64,000 nucleotides of DNA from Endomychus coccineus (lineage: Eukaryota > Arthropoda > Insecta > Coleoptera > Endomychidae). The position numbers and the translations under genes are program-made. Below, in pieces: positions 23,301 to 38,300 of this stretch; position 1 is the first letter of the stretch, and each line of letters starts with the position of its first letter. Location: NCBI GenBank assembly GCA_958510875.1, contig OY294068.1, positions 14,299,282 to 14,363,281 on the forward strand, given 5' to 3'. The notes beneath the pieces were generated by a model. That model worked only from the letters and a program-made list of their open reading frames with translations. It searched no databases and was not told where the DNA came from.

Positions 23301-26300
23301 TATTATTTTGATAATGGAATAATTAAATTGATGTAATTGGAAAAATTTTGGACAAGTAAAAAATAGTCATCCTCAGTACAGTACGTACAGTTATTTGTAT
23401 ATTCAAAGGTTGATAATTATTATGACCGTTTATTTTTTCAGTGGTGATTTTGAGTGTTCGTGGTGTATTAGTTCGACGGTTTATGCTTGCTGCACATGAC
23501 TTGGGGATGACTAAAGGTGATTGGATATTTTTAGACGTGGAAATATTTCAGGTAAACATGTGTTACATATTTGACCTCTTATTATATTATGTATCTCAAA
23601 AATTACTTTAATATACTTTCTGTTGAAATGTATTCTTCTGGACAATTGATTCAGTGGCGCCGAATTTGCTCTATTCCGCTAAAGCGATTGAGGTGGAAAC
23701 AGGTAGCTGTTAGAAATAGAAATTGTAACAGATTAACGCCACAGATTTAATCGTGACATTCACTGTTGTATAAAATGGAGTAAATAAAGGTTGTACCTAC
23801 TTAACATGTAATATGATTAAGTAGGTCTCATAATCAATATTTTAATGAATCAATTTTACCAAAAGGGTTCGTATTGGGGCGATCACGACTGGGAATCTGG
23901 TGATGCAAGAGATTCTGAGGCTCGCAAAGCCTATGAAGCGTTATTGAGGGTGTCACTATTGCAGCCTACGAATGATCGTTTCCAAGAATTCGCAGACAAA
24001 GTGATAGACAGAGCACACGTCAATTATAACTACACCATCAGTCATAGAGAAGAGGTAAGTGGATGAAAAATAAGCATGAAGATTAAAGCGTTATTCAAAT
24101 ACCTATTGCAATAAAAACCTAGTAAGCCTTAATTTCTTATAGTGGAATAGATTTTAATCTTGTCAACTTCACTTATCAAATACAAAATATACAAATAATA
24201 ACAAAAGCTACTGGGAGGATTTATCGAAGTCCAAAATAAAACTCATGATTTTTTGTGTTTAAGAACCAGGCACTGTTTATCGAATATATGAATACTTTCA
24301 AGTTCTAAATAGAATCTTACATCATAGTTCAACACAACAGTAATAAGAAGTTGGTTAGTGGAGGTTCCATTATGAGGTCAAGGTGGAAAGTCCCTGAAAA
24401 ATAAAACAGATGGCGCCACAATCGGAAATTCCTTGTGACATTTCTGATGTACCATCTTTTTAAAATTTTCAGGCCTATATGTCATTTACTTCTGTTTTGA
24501 CATCCATCAAAAACAAGCAACCTTGAAGGTTTTTGTAAACGTGGAAAAAAGTGAATTTCGCGTCTGGATTAAACATTATTTCTTGCGTGGAAAAAACATT
24601 AGGCAAACCAACGCATCACTTGTTAAACATTATGGGAACTCCTCGCCATCGATTGGAACGATTCACAAGTGGTTTACTGATTTTTATTGTGGTATGACCA
24701 CAAAGAACGTTCCGGTCGTCCAATTCAGGTTACAACGCCAGAAATCGTCGATAAAATCCATGATACGATATTGGACGATCGGCGAGTTAAAGTGCGCGAG
24801 ATTGCATGAATTGCGCTACGAATTGGTTCGTCATCCACCACATTTGCCCCCCCCCCCTTTGCGATTTATATCTTTTTCCAATCTTGAAGAAATGGCTCGA
24901 CTGAAAGAGATTTGGTTCCAACCATGTCATCGTTGAAACAAACGCTTATTTTGAAGGATTCCCGAAATCGTATTCTTTGGAAGGGATAATTTTTCAGGGA
25001 CTTTTCACTTTGCCCTCGTACTATGGAAAAACGGTTCTCGTGAAAAACCATAGACTAGGTATAAAACTTGTTTTTTCCTTGGAAGCTGTTCCTTTTCACC
25101 AAACTTCGGCCACTAGGGCTTTTGATTAAGGTAGACTTTATTATGATGCTAAATGGATCAATAAATAAATGGATCAGACAATAAGGCACCTGATTGGACT
25201 AACCTTTGTTTCTACTTACTATAACTTACCCCCATAATATGAATCAAAGAACATAATGATAGTAGTAAGTTTAATTCTTAAGTATAAATGTTCTGCAAAA
25301 CTCAAACTAAATACGAACAGGAATATAACATTCAGGAAACACAAAATAGTACATGCTGTTGATTATAGATGAATATTATGAGATATTCATAACATTATAG
25401 ATATCTAGTATCTTTTCTAAATATCAAAAATCGAGATATCCATTCAGATTAATGATTAACTTGCGGTGTTTTTTCTGCAAACCAGTCAACAGGTGTGCTA
25501 TTAAACCATATATATTTTCCTTTGAAGTTATGATTTCCCATAGCCAGAAATATTGGAGCGGCGGCACCTTCATCAGTTGTCAATGGCCCTTGATGTTTCG
25601 TCATATCTGTATCCACATATCCTGGATGAACAGAATTCACAGCAATATTTCTGTTTGGTTCCTCTCCGTCGAACGCAAGCTGTTGTAGGATTGTGTAGCG
25701 GCTTACACCTACTTTAGACACACAATAAGCAACAGCATAATTGCCCCATTCAAGTTCCCCATGTTTACCATCTTTAACATCTCTGGAATGATACGAGCAT
25801 TCTTTAGTTTCGCTTCATGTATAAGTGTAAAATTAAATTCAAGTCGTTTTTAGGCAAACAATCTTTGTTCGAAAAGTTCAATTTCATTCTGAACGCAATA
25901 GAGATTATGTAAAACATTATCTAATGCTCCTTGTTAAATTTTCTATGATTTACGTTTTGGTTGAAGTTTATAACATGTGACAATTTATGAACATCGTTCT
26001 AAGAGTTCATAGCTATTGCACAATAGTAGTAGGTATATTGTGCAACTAGTGCGGAAAATATAATCTTGTCATATCAGTATGAAATATACAGTTTTCGCAC
26101 GAGTTACGCACTACTTCTTCCACAACCTACTTTGTGCAACTTATAAGTAGGTATCTACGTAATAAATTAAATTAACTTAAAATTAGTAGCACAGAGGAAC
26201 ACATTGACACTATGTTCTAGATTTGTCATTGTCACAGCTGCCTATAATTGAGTAAAAATAGGTAATCGCAGAGCAAGAAGACGTTTCGATCAACCTAGCA

Positions 26301-29300
26301 AACTGAAGCTGGAACATTAGTTGTAATAGAAAATTAGATATGGTCAAAATGCGTAAACATCTAAAATAGAGATCAAAGTAACTACCAGTGGCGGCTGGTA
26401 CTAAAGGACACATATGCACGTGCCCACCACCACCAACGTGCTCATCCAACTACCAAGATAAACACAGAAAGAAATTCGCATGTAATGCAGTGCATTATTT
26501 TATTCCGCACGTCAGGCGCATGTATTGATAAAGCTCAAAACTAGGTTCCGGGGAACGTTCTGAAGTGTACCTATTTCAAGTATGATTCGGCTGACTACGG
26601 TTATCTTCGCCATATGCGCTTATACCGTCAGTTTGGGGCACAAAGCATCGTATCTCCAGTAAACGTCTTGCCTTCATAGTGTAGACGTGAAGTCTGAAGT
26701 GAGCCTTCGAATTGGCGTTACGAGGCCATGATGAGACATTGACGTCGGAAAATCCAGGTATTTATGTGGGCTTAATCAACTTTGCAGCTGAATTAAACGC
26801 TTCGGGTTCACAAGTGTTTAAAGGCGTCTCAAAAACTATTCAGAATTGTTAGATGCAATGTTGCAAATATACAAGCAGTAAATATTAAAAGAAATTAAAT
26901 CTGCAAATTGCATTGCTTGGGAGGCCGATGAAACTACAGACACCTCTAATCATCAGCAAATTGTTGTTATTAATCGATAAGTGTTTGATGCACACATTTT
27001 TAACGCTTTTGGTCTTATTTAAAGCCGGGTGGATATAATGCTGATGTATAAACAAAAACATTGCAAACTATTTTACATTTTCCTTCTGGGTCTGATAACA
27101 ATAAACTAATCGCTCAAAATTACAACGACCATGTCGACAGCAGAATGTGCACGATGTTTTTCCACCCTCAAACGCATTAAAACTTTTCCGAGCACAATGT
27201 CAGAAGATTGACTGAACGCATTGACCGTCCTATCAATAGAAAAGAAATTCGTTCAGTCTATCCCGGATTTTGACGTTTTTCCAGAATGAAAAATAGGAGA
27301 ATGGATTTTACGTACAAAAAATAGGTAATTTTCTTCTTGTACCCACCCTCTTTCATAACTCACGAGCCGCCACTGGTAACTACAAGTACTAAATATTGTA
27401 TACCTATGTCAATAAATAATATAATAATATATATTATATATATGCAGAAAATAAAATTCCTGATTTTAACCTTTACTACTCACTTAACAAACTGTCTCAT
27501 AAGGTTATTTAGTCCAGTGATGGTTAATGTGGGATTACTTAATATTTCCTTTATTTTCGGTGATGGAATGAGGGATAAATGTCCTAGCAGGCTGGATAAA
27601 TTCACTACCTGTGCATTAGTTCGCAACAAAGGAGATAAAGAATCGCAAATCCTTAACAAACCGAAATAATTCGCTTCAATGGTTTGTTCGGCTTGATGAA
27701 TCAAAGGCTCAACAGATTCAGGCTAAAATAAAAGCATTGATTTGTATATTGATCAATGATATTAAATCACTTATTTCTTGATTGATTTATAAATATATTT
27801 ACTCACATCGAATGCGATGGCTGCATTATTCACTAATACATCGATCCCTCCATCTTCCTTGATAATGTGTTGTTTTAATTTATCAATACTAATTTGGTCC
27901 AAAATATCCAGTTGATGAAAGACGGGATGAAACCCCAACTTTTTGAGTTCTTCAACAGCTTTTTTACCTCTATCAACATCTCTTGATGTCAAATACACTT
28001 TTCCATCGAATTTTTCACAAAGCCCTTTCACTATGGCATAACCAATCCCCTTATTTCCACCAGTTACCTTGAATGAAAGCGTAGATACATAATGAGGATG
28101 AAATAATTTTACGATAACTTACAATCGCAATTTTTTCCGCTGCCATATCTGTTGTAAGTTATATCAATAGTCAGACGTTTAACAAGGATCTCACGTAAAG
28201 TATAAATATACCAATTGGACATACATTTCAGAATTCCGATATGAGATAAATGTAACTGTGTGTTCAATAAACACTTATAATCCAAATACAAGATACAAGA
28301 TAACTGGTATAGTATACATCATCTATCATTGTGAAAAACATTACGGATAATTATTTAGTATAGGTTGATATTATTCACATTTATTTCAATCCCCTTACAT
28401 AATAAAAATCTAAACAGAAATATCTAGCGATCATTTCTATAAAGAAATCGTGCGAGGAAGCTTTGTTACTGTCATATTGAAATTAAATTTAACAATAAAT
28501 GTATTGGAAATGTTGAATGACAGTTTCTCTAGAAACAACTCAATCACGTTTGTAGTACTTTTTGCCAGTCATGAATGTAAACTAATGAATGATCATTCTG
28601 AAACGACAAATCTGATTGCTTAATTTTCGCATCATCAACAGATTATTTGAGCAGATCCAATGCCAGGTTTACACAGATTGTTTTCAGACAATCCCCAAAC
28701 CCTTTTATGAAATGTACATCGATAAATCCTCTACGAGTTTCTTCTTATCACCTACCACCCCAGATGAAATCCTAAGAATATTGAACAAAACTACCTCTAA
28801 AGCGGCTGCTGGTTGGGACGATATCAATGGAAATATCATGAGAATAGCAGGAGACGTTATTGCTGAGTCACTTTCTCACTTAATTAACGAGTCTTTCATA
28901 TCCGGAACATTTTCACACCTGAAGGAGTCCAAATGCATTCCTGTTTTCAAAAACAAAGGCTCAAAATCTGACAAAAAATTACAGATCAATTTGTGTCCAA
29001 AGCCAAATTTCCAAAATTTTTGAAACATCCTCTCTCTCTATGAGACTCATAGACTATCTTGAACAATTTAGGTTACTGTTTAAATACCCATCATGGGTTT
29101 AGAATTAAGAAATCACAAGGACAGCAATATTGATGGACTGTGTGGAATATATTTATAATGCACTAAATGAAAAAATCATGTTGTAAGTCTGTTTAAGTCG
29201 GGCATTTGCCATCATCAGTCATAAGATATTACTGATGAAATTGGAGGGCATATAACAAATACTACACCTGTTGATCGTGTTAGATCTGATACGAGAGGCA

Positions 29301-32300
29301 TACATTTGGGCGTACCCCAAGGGCCCATCTTGGGTCCATTGTGCTTCTTAGGTTTAACCTTAGAAAATTGACCTCGGAAGCACATATAAATACACCATGT
29401 TCTAAATTAGGCACTACTTGCTACATAATGAGAAACTTGAGAGAAACCCTATCATGTGACATTTTGAGAATTCTCTATTTTGGGTTAGTCCAATCACCCC
29501 TACAATATGGATTGATTTTCTGGGGTTCTTCCAGTTATTTTGCCCAAGTATTTCGCTCACAAAAAAGTATTAAGGACTATTTACAAAGTTCCGCCACATT
29601 CAACATGTAAACCCTTATTATCTTATTCAAATCCTAACATTGCCCTGTCTGTATATTTTCCAGTTGATAATGTATGCCAAAAAAAATACAAACAGTGCAT
29701 CCATATTTTAGGAGGAGTAAGGAAGCTATCTACCAACACTACTCTAGACTTGGGTTTAGCCAAAATATGTAGTCATTAAGTGTTTTAATAAAATAAAAAG
29801 TTTTGTAGACACAAGTAGCACAATAACAATTTTCAAGAAGAACTTGCATACTTCTTCTATGGGATTGATGAATTCTTCAATTCATAATCCTAATGTATAA
29901 ACTTTGTGATTATTCCTTTACGATTACTGCAAAACGGTTTTAAAATTTCGATGATAAATAAACTATCTTTATCTCTAGGGTTACTCCATAAGAGAGTTTT
30001 TAAATCTTAGAGTATTTGACTCCAATTACATGTATTGTTTTGTTTTTGACTGTATATTTCTGAATGTTTTCTCCTGACTAATCCAGTTTTACATTTACAT
30101 ATAATAAGTTTAAAAATATAGGAAACATTTTAAATGATCAGAAAGACTTTACAAATTCTCCATTATTAAATTTATTTGTAAGTATCCTACTGGACATATC
30201 CCTCACTCATCCCCTCCTTCTTAATTTTAATATTTAAGGAATAAACCAAAGTTTGTAAAACCATTTTAAAATAAAGCCACCGTTTGGTGAAACATGTCAC
30301 ATTTTGTTTATTAAAAACGAAGTTTGTAAAAATTTATTAAGTGTATTTTTTATTAAAACTATAGATATGAATTTTCAACAAACACAAAAACCATCCAAAG
30401 TATCTGAGGATATCTAGTAAATATACAGGATGTCCTCGAACTGCGTGGCTAAAACAAAACCGAAGATTCTTTGATTCGAAAAAAATTTGATGAGCCTTTT
30501 TACTTTTGCCTCAAGTGTCTTGTTTAGCCGGTAGAGGGCTTCAAAGTTGCAAAAATTATTTTTTTTTTCGGTATAACTTGAGAACGTGATGGAGCACTTT
30601 TACAATATTTGGCAGGTAAGTTACTGTCAATAATAGCCGTTTTTGAGAGTGGAGCATAGAGCCTTAGAGACCATAGAAATGGCTCAAACTTGAGGATGTA
30701 ACGGGAAAAGTGTCCAGAACTTTTTTGTGGTCGATGTAATTCACTCTATATTTTTTATGTAGATAGCTTATCTAATTTGAAAACTTTTCTTACTCTTAGA
30801 AAATTTTGATAAAATCAACGGATTAGCTTGAAAAAAATAATTTTCGAGTCTCTGCAATTTTGGCTTACTAATTTTACTTGATTAAAATACCTTAGTTGCC
30901 TTTGCTTTTCTAATGTCATTTTGGCATTTGAAGAATTTATTCTCAAAACTGTCAGTTTTTACTTTGCTTTCCGTAAAAATTTTATAAAATTATGGCTCAA
31001 AATTTCACTAACACTGAAATGGTTAATATCTCGGTAAAACACGAATAATAAAAACAATAGAAATGGGGAAACGATGTGATTATTTAGGAAAAACAAATGC
31101 TAAATTAAAAGAAACAACAAAACTTTTTGGGAAATCGCTAATTGTTCGAAATGTTGCCCATTTTCCTGAATACACAAATTAATTCGTTTGAAGAAATTGG
31201 ATTGAACTCTGGCTAGTACTTCAGGATCATTCTTCAATAAATCCGCTTCATGATTAATTCGTTGCAACAATTCCTCTCGTGTGTTTACTGGAGCTGCATA
31301 AACTTTCGACTTCAAAGCGCCCCATAGACAGAAGTCGCAGGGCGTCAAATCAGGGGAGCGGGCCGGCCAGTTCACTGGTGCATCGTGTCCTCTACCTATC
31401 CAGCGATCTGGATATTCCGCATTCAAATGTCGCCTCACAGCTAATGTGAAATGAGGAGGTGCACCATCATGGATAAACCAGGCCACGACGAATGTGTAAG
31501 GGCAAGTCTTCCAACAGTTCAAGTAGCCTTTGTTCCAAAAAGTTCAAGTAGTTCTCCCCGTTCAATCGATCGGGTATAACGGTAGGGCCAATAATAAAGT
31601 TATCCACAATTCCAACCCAAACATTGATTTTAGTTTTATTCTGAAAATATGTAACTTCCGTTTCATGAGGATTTTAATCAGCATAGAAATGTTCATTATG
31701 GAGGTTAAAAAGACCACATCTCGTGAAAGTACCTTCGTCCGTGAACAGAATTCTTCTACAAAAATTGGGGTTTACGTTTTGTCTTTGGACAATAAGCCGA
31801 CAGAAATCTAGCCGATGACCTGGATCCATGGGCAATAAGTCTTGAACTGTTTTAATATGATAGGGATACAACAGTTCTTCTTTCGGTACATTATGAACTA
31901 ATGATTTTGAGGCTCCAATACGAAGTCCCAAACGTAGTGTGCTTATCCCAGGTTCAGTTTCAACCGCTTCCAGTATCGCTTCTTCGAGCTCTAACGTCCT
32001 TCTTGTCCGTCTGCGATTTGCTTCAAATTTGCCAGTTTCGCGAAGGTTTGCCGATTTGGAATTCTGCGATGCGGATATCTTTCCCTTCTCCGGCCATTGC
32101 AACGACAAAGTCCATAAATCAATAACATATCAACCATTTCAGTGTTAGAGAAATTTTGAGCCATAATTTTATAAAATTTTTACGGAAAGCAAAGTAAAAA
32201 CTGACAGTTTTGAGAATAAATTCTTCAAATGCCAAAATGACATTAGAAAAGCAAAGGCAACTAAGGTATTTTAATCAAGTAAAATTAGTAAGCCAAAATT

Positions 32301-35300
32301 GCAGACTCGAAAATTATTTTTTTCAAGCTAATCCGTTGATTTTATCAAAATTTTCTAAGAGTAAGAAAAGTTTTCAAATTAGATAAGCTATCTACATAAA
32401 AAATATCGAGTGAATTACATTGACTACAAAAAAGTTCTGGACACTTTTCCCGTTACATCCTCAAGTTTGAGCCATTTCTATGGTCTCTAAGGCTATGTGC
32501 TCCACTCTCAAAAATGGCCATTATTGACAGTAACTCACTTGCTAAATATTGTAAAAGTTCTTCATCACGTTCTCAAGTTATACCGAAAAAACAAAATTAT
32601 TTTTGCAATTTTGAGGCCCTCTACCGGGTAAACAAGACACTTGGGGCAAAAGTAAAAAGGCTCCTCAACTTTTTTTCGACTCAAAGAATCTTCGGTTTTA
32701 TTTTGGCCACGCAGTTCGAGGACACCCTGTATATTACAATCTTACATAATTAGGAAGTATGACGAGGGTAGTTAAATCTGGGATCAGTTGATTTATAAAA
32801 ATTTAATTTTTGTGATTTTATTTCTTCAAGAATAAGTACTAGTTCTAGATTACTATCTACAATTTTTTTTTCCCTGGAAATAAATATCAAATAAACTTTT
32901 CATAATTTATATCAAGTAAATTAATAGAATATGAAATATATATTTTAACACGTTTTACGTTCAAGGTTTTATCTGCAAAAATTTGTTTATTAGGTAGCAC
33001 ATCATAGAGCTTATGGATCGGAATATTCCATCTTATTGTTTATCTTCACACAATTTATTAAAAATTAAAGCAAACTAACTTTGACTTTAGTAGATACTTT
33101 AATTATCACAATTTTTACAAACAATTCTGCATATTTAAATCATCTAAAAACTTCAGTATATTTGTCAATTTATTAAAATATAAAATTTAAAGTGGAGTTG
33201 GCGTTTTATCTGCACACCAGTCAACAGCTGTGCTATCAAACCAGATATATTTTCCCTTCAGATTATGGTTATCTAAAGACAGATACAAAGGAGCTCGGGC
33301 ACCTTCTTCAGTTGACAAATGTCCTCTGTGTGCGTTCAGATCAGTATCTACATATCCTGGATGTACAGAATTTACAGAAATATTCCTGTTTGGTTGTTCG
33401 CTATCAAATTCTCTCTGCTGTATAACTGTCAAGGCACACACGCCTACTTTAGATACAATATAAGAGACAAAAGCATTACCCCATCCAGCTTCTACATGTT
33501 TACCATCGATCACATCTCTAAAATAGTACGAATTAATTATACATCGCAATTCATTCATCTAAAAACTGATGAAGAGAGTAGTTACTCTTTGGTAGTTGAT
33601 CTCTCATCAAAGGAATTTACATAAAAATGTGTATTGAAACAATATTTGATGATACATGTGCATAAAACCCACACAAATTTTGGCCCGATTACAATACTTC
33701 CCTGACATTATATACACTAAAAAAATTGGGCGAGATTTCTCATTGTTGTAACAAAACTAAGTCATCGAGAAGCAAGTATCAGATGGAAAGTTCGCTCAAT
33801 AATAAAATAATATAACTTACTTCACAAATTGATTCACCAGGTTGTTGAGTTGAGGGACAGTTAATGCAGGATCACTGAATTTTTTTCTAATCTCCAATGA
33901 TGGAATCCTAGATAAATGACCTGCTGCACTCGATACATTCACTACCCTGGCATTATTCCTCAGTAATGGAAATAGGGAGACACAAACCCTTAACAAGCTA
34001 AAGTAATTTACTTCAATGGTTTCTTTGGCTTGTTTAATAATTGGATCAGTAGCTTCGGGCTGAAACAAGTTATCATATGAGTGATGTCAATGTATTGCTC
34101 ATTATTTATAAATTTAATCACCAAGAACCCAATAGCGGCGTTATTAACCAACAAATCGATTCCTCCATGTTCCTTGATGATGTACTCTTTGAATCCATCA
34201 ATACTAGATTGATTCGTGATATCTAATTGATGGAAAATGGGATGTAAGCTCAATTTTCCCAGTTCTTCAACAGCTTGTAGACCTCTCTTAGTATCTCTAG
34301 CTGTCAGATATACTTTTCCATCGAAACGTTCACAAAGGCCTTTAACTATGGCATAACCTATGCCTTTGTTTCCTCCTGTTACCTACAGATGTCAATAGCA
34401 TAATATTGATTCTTGACAGGTATGAATTATATGTAAATATGTAAAATCTTGGGAAATGAAAATTGATTATATTAATTAATGGTCACATTAATACTTATGC
34501 CTACTATGTTATAGTCTAAAGTTTAACTAAAGCGGGGGATTTGTTAAATTAGTTGCACTAAGCACTACTTCTTTACCCCATTAATATTAATTAAAAATGT
34601 CTAAATCGCAACAATGAACAAACATGAATAATTTGATTTGTAAATGTGTTACCATTTCAATTAATCGTGTTTTGTTTTATTATTACGACGTAGACATTTT
34701 TAATTAAAATTAATGCGATAAAGATGCCTAGTATATCTATGGTTTCGGCGTTTACGTAGTGTAAATTCACACACAAATAATTACTTTTCTTTCGCTATTT
34801 ATCACAAGCCCACCCACACAGATACCACAATACACAACACTTCTTTACATCCACAATCACATAAGCTAGCAGCATATAATTGTATGATACATAGATTAAT
34901 TAATGTCCCATTAAGTAAAGATAATTTCCATTTAGAATTAAACAGAATCGTAGATATTGCCAAAAATAACGGTTATAATGTCAAGATAATTAATAAAATA
35001 CTCCAAAATAAACTCAATAAAAAAGCCTTAAGCATAATTTATCCGCAAATTAATAATAACACAAAATCAAATTTCACATGTCTAACATATTTAGGTAAAC
35101 ATTCACTAAAAATATCTCAATTCCTTGAAAAACAGAATAAAAACGTCGCCTTTAAAACAACAAATAACCTATGCTCGTATATTAATAACTCGAAATCTAA
35201 AAAAGATAACTTAAAGAAATCTGGAGTTTACAGACTGAGATGTGATGACTGTAGTGCTTTGTACATAGGACAAACTGGACGCAGTTTCAGCGTAAGGTTC

Positions 35301-38300
35301 AATGAACATTTGAGAAGTTACAGGCTCAAAAAAGAAGACTCTAATTACGCAAATCACCTGTTAGAACATAACCACAATTTCACCCTTAATCCTGATATTC
35401 TACATATTCAGGAAAAAGGACATAAACTTAATATATTAGAATCCATAGAAATTTTGAAACACGCAAAAAACAATAATAATGTAATATTAAATGATCAAAT
35501 CGACACATATAATTCACCGCTTGTTAACAATTTTGTAAACACACTCCCACCATTATCCACCCCCATCCCTCAATTTGCACCACATTCTGATCCCTGATAT
35601 TTAAGGACATACTTTTAGATTTAGCTTTAGTTGATAACTCCTCGCTTTGATAATGCCACAGTGTGGTGAAACAATTTGTCAGCATTTTTAAATTAAATGT
35701 TAAAAGTTTTGTGTAAAATTTGAGTTTTATTCTCCAACTTCTGAAGTAAGATGCCTAGTGCTTAGTATAATTAGTTTAAGAAATCCCACGCTTTAGTTGA
35801 TGTGAAATAATTTTAAAACGGCTTCCGAGGATGGTCGTGAGACAGAAACTTACGCAAAGAGGATAATATAGTAGGCATCAGTGTTAACGTGAGCTATTCT
35901 CAAGAATTTACATATGAAGTCAGTAGCGGTATTAAATAGTGATTAATTAATAACATATTCGACTTACAACTGCAATTTTAACTGCCGCCATGCTTATTTC
36001 TAGTTAGTTATACTTGCAGAATTTTAAATGTAGTCGATAATTATATATCTCAGATTTTTATACTTCCCTTTCCCGCCATTCTTCACTTGAAAACCAATTT
36101 AAACATATCTTATCTCCTGCCTGTACATATGACGAAAGGATTACCTATATGAATGTTTCAATGTCAGAATTTGATACAAAATCATCATTATGTACGATTA
36201 CAATCTGCAATAATAGCGTGTCATCATAGTCAAGGTCTACTCCATTGTACCAATTGTACTTGGTTAATTTTGTGCACTCATTTGCAGTTGGCGTTGTCCT
36301 TGATAAATGACTTGCAATATTGATAAAAGATTGAATTGCAACTGATAATCAACAATCGATTAAATTATGTTCTTATGGAAAGAAATTTAAAAGCTTTGAC
36401 TATTGTTGCTTCATATTAATGATAAGGTGAGCTGAACATTATTTCAATTTTATATTATTCTAGTACAGTTCTCTGCATCAATTTCATGAACTAAAGCTAG
36501 TTTCCATAATCCACAATCAGATCCTATTCAAAAAGATTAATATAGAGACCAATAACTGAAAACTTTGTGCAACCTCAATTTAAAACACAAAGCAATTTAC
36601 ATCTAGTAAACTTCAAGAAACGAAGAATGAACTTAACAAACAAAAAAATTTAATCAACAACGAATACTTTATTAACACAAAATAATGGTAAATTTTAAAT
36701 TAATCCAATAGCGGTTACTCAATACAATAACTAATAACGAGCTGGTGTTTTTTCCCCATACCAATCTACGACTTTATTATCACACCAAACATACTTTCCT
36801 TTCAAATTATGGTCCTTTAAAGCCAAATACAACGGTGCTTTGGCACCTTCTTCAATTGTCAGAGGACCTCTGTGTCGTGTCATATCGGTATTCACGTGTC
36901 CTGGATGAACAGAATTCACAGAAATATTTCTGTTCGGTTCTTCTTTATCAAATTTCTCTTGTTGTAATATTGTCAACGCACTAACGCCCACTTTAGACAC
37001 AGCATAAGCTGAATCACCCCATCCAACTTCGACATGTACGTCATCTTTAGCGTCACTGAAATTTTTTTTATTAGTAGACGTAGTAATAGTAAACTCACAA
37101 CACCCTCTTCCACTATAGATTTCTTTTTAATGTTTACGCTTTTCGCTATCTACTCTAGCATAATCAGAGAAACAATTGAACTAAAATAAAACTATTGGTT
37201 ACTGGTATTGTTATTTACAGAAAAAATAGGGAGATTGGTCTTTACATTAATAATCCTTAACCGAGATATACCTATTGCTTTTCTAGAAGGACACTTTTAA
37301 AGAAGTTCAGCTCAAATATGATACGTGGCGCTGAAAATGGTTATTTTAAAAGTTTATTACGAACTATTCATGCCGTTTTCTGATTAATAGTTAATGCAAC
37401 GTCCATTTAATTGTTTTCTTAATGGACTTTCTTTTATTTTGGAATATGGGCATGCTCATTTGAATCCAACATCCAAGATATATTTATAAACTATAACGGA
37501 AGAAAAAAAAAAAAAACATTTGAGATTTACTTTCGAAGAAGGACCCATTTTGGGAATGCCGATGAAATTCAAAAGTGTGTTGGCGTTAACACGAAAACAA
37601 TTGTAATGAAGTGAGCAGCTCGCGAATCAAGGTGTAGTGAGCTGTCTAGTGTTTGTAGGTTAGACATATGTCACTTTGGTTTTTGTCGACGCTTTGCAAT
37701 AGTTTAATTTTAAAATCGATTCAGAGTACTTTATTAACGGTTCTTTTAATAAAGTCAGCGCTTATTTCTGAGTTGCAATAACAAAGTTGGTGCCAAGACA
37801 GATCCCTGTGGAACACCAGCGTTGATAGCTATTGTATCGGAAGACAGTCCGTCAACCACCACATGGAGTGTTCTATCTGATAGAAGACTCGATAGTAAGC
37901 GACAAAGTTGAGACGGCAAACCATGTGACGGAAGTTTCCCAAGAAGGCTTTGGTGCCAGACTTGGTCAAATGCTTTGGAGATATCCATTGCTACAGCAAG
38001 AGATTCCCGATATTTTCCAATAGATTTCTACCATGTTATTTAGGCAAGCAGGTCTCCTGTTGATGTCTGCTGACGAAAGCCACATTGCCCGTTATTCACG
38101 ATTTTGCGTGGAGGTGTTGGATTGGTTCGTGTGTGTGATATAGGGACAGGTCGTAGTGATGAGTGAATGGTCAGAGTTAGCCAACGGTAGACTTTTACAT
38201 AAGGGATTTGGATTGTTAGTGAGCAATGAGTCAAGCGTATTGGCATAATGATAATGATAGTCGTTATCAGGGATCCGTGTTGGTTCATTAACTGCTTCAG

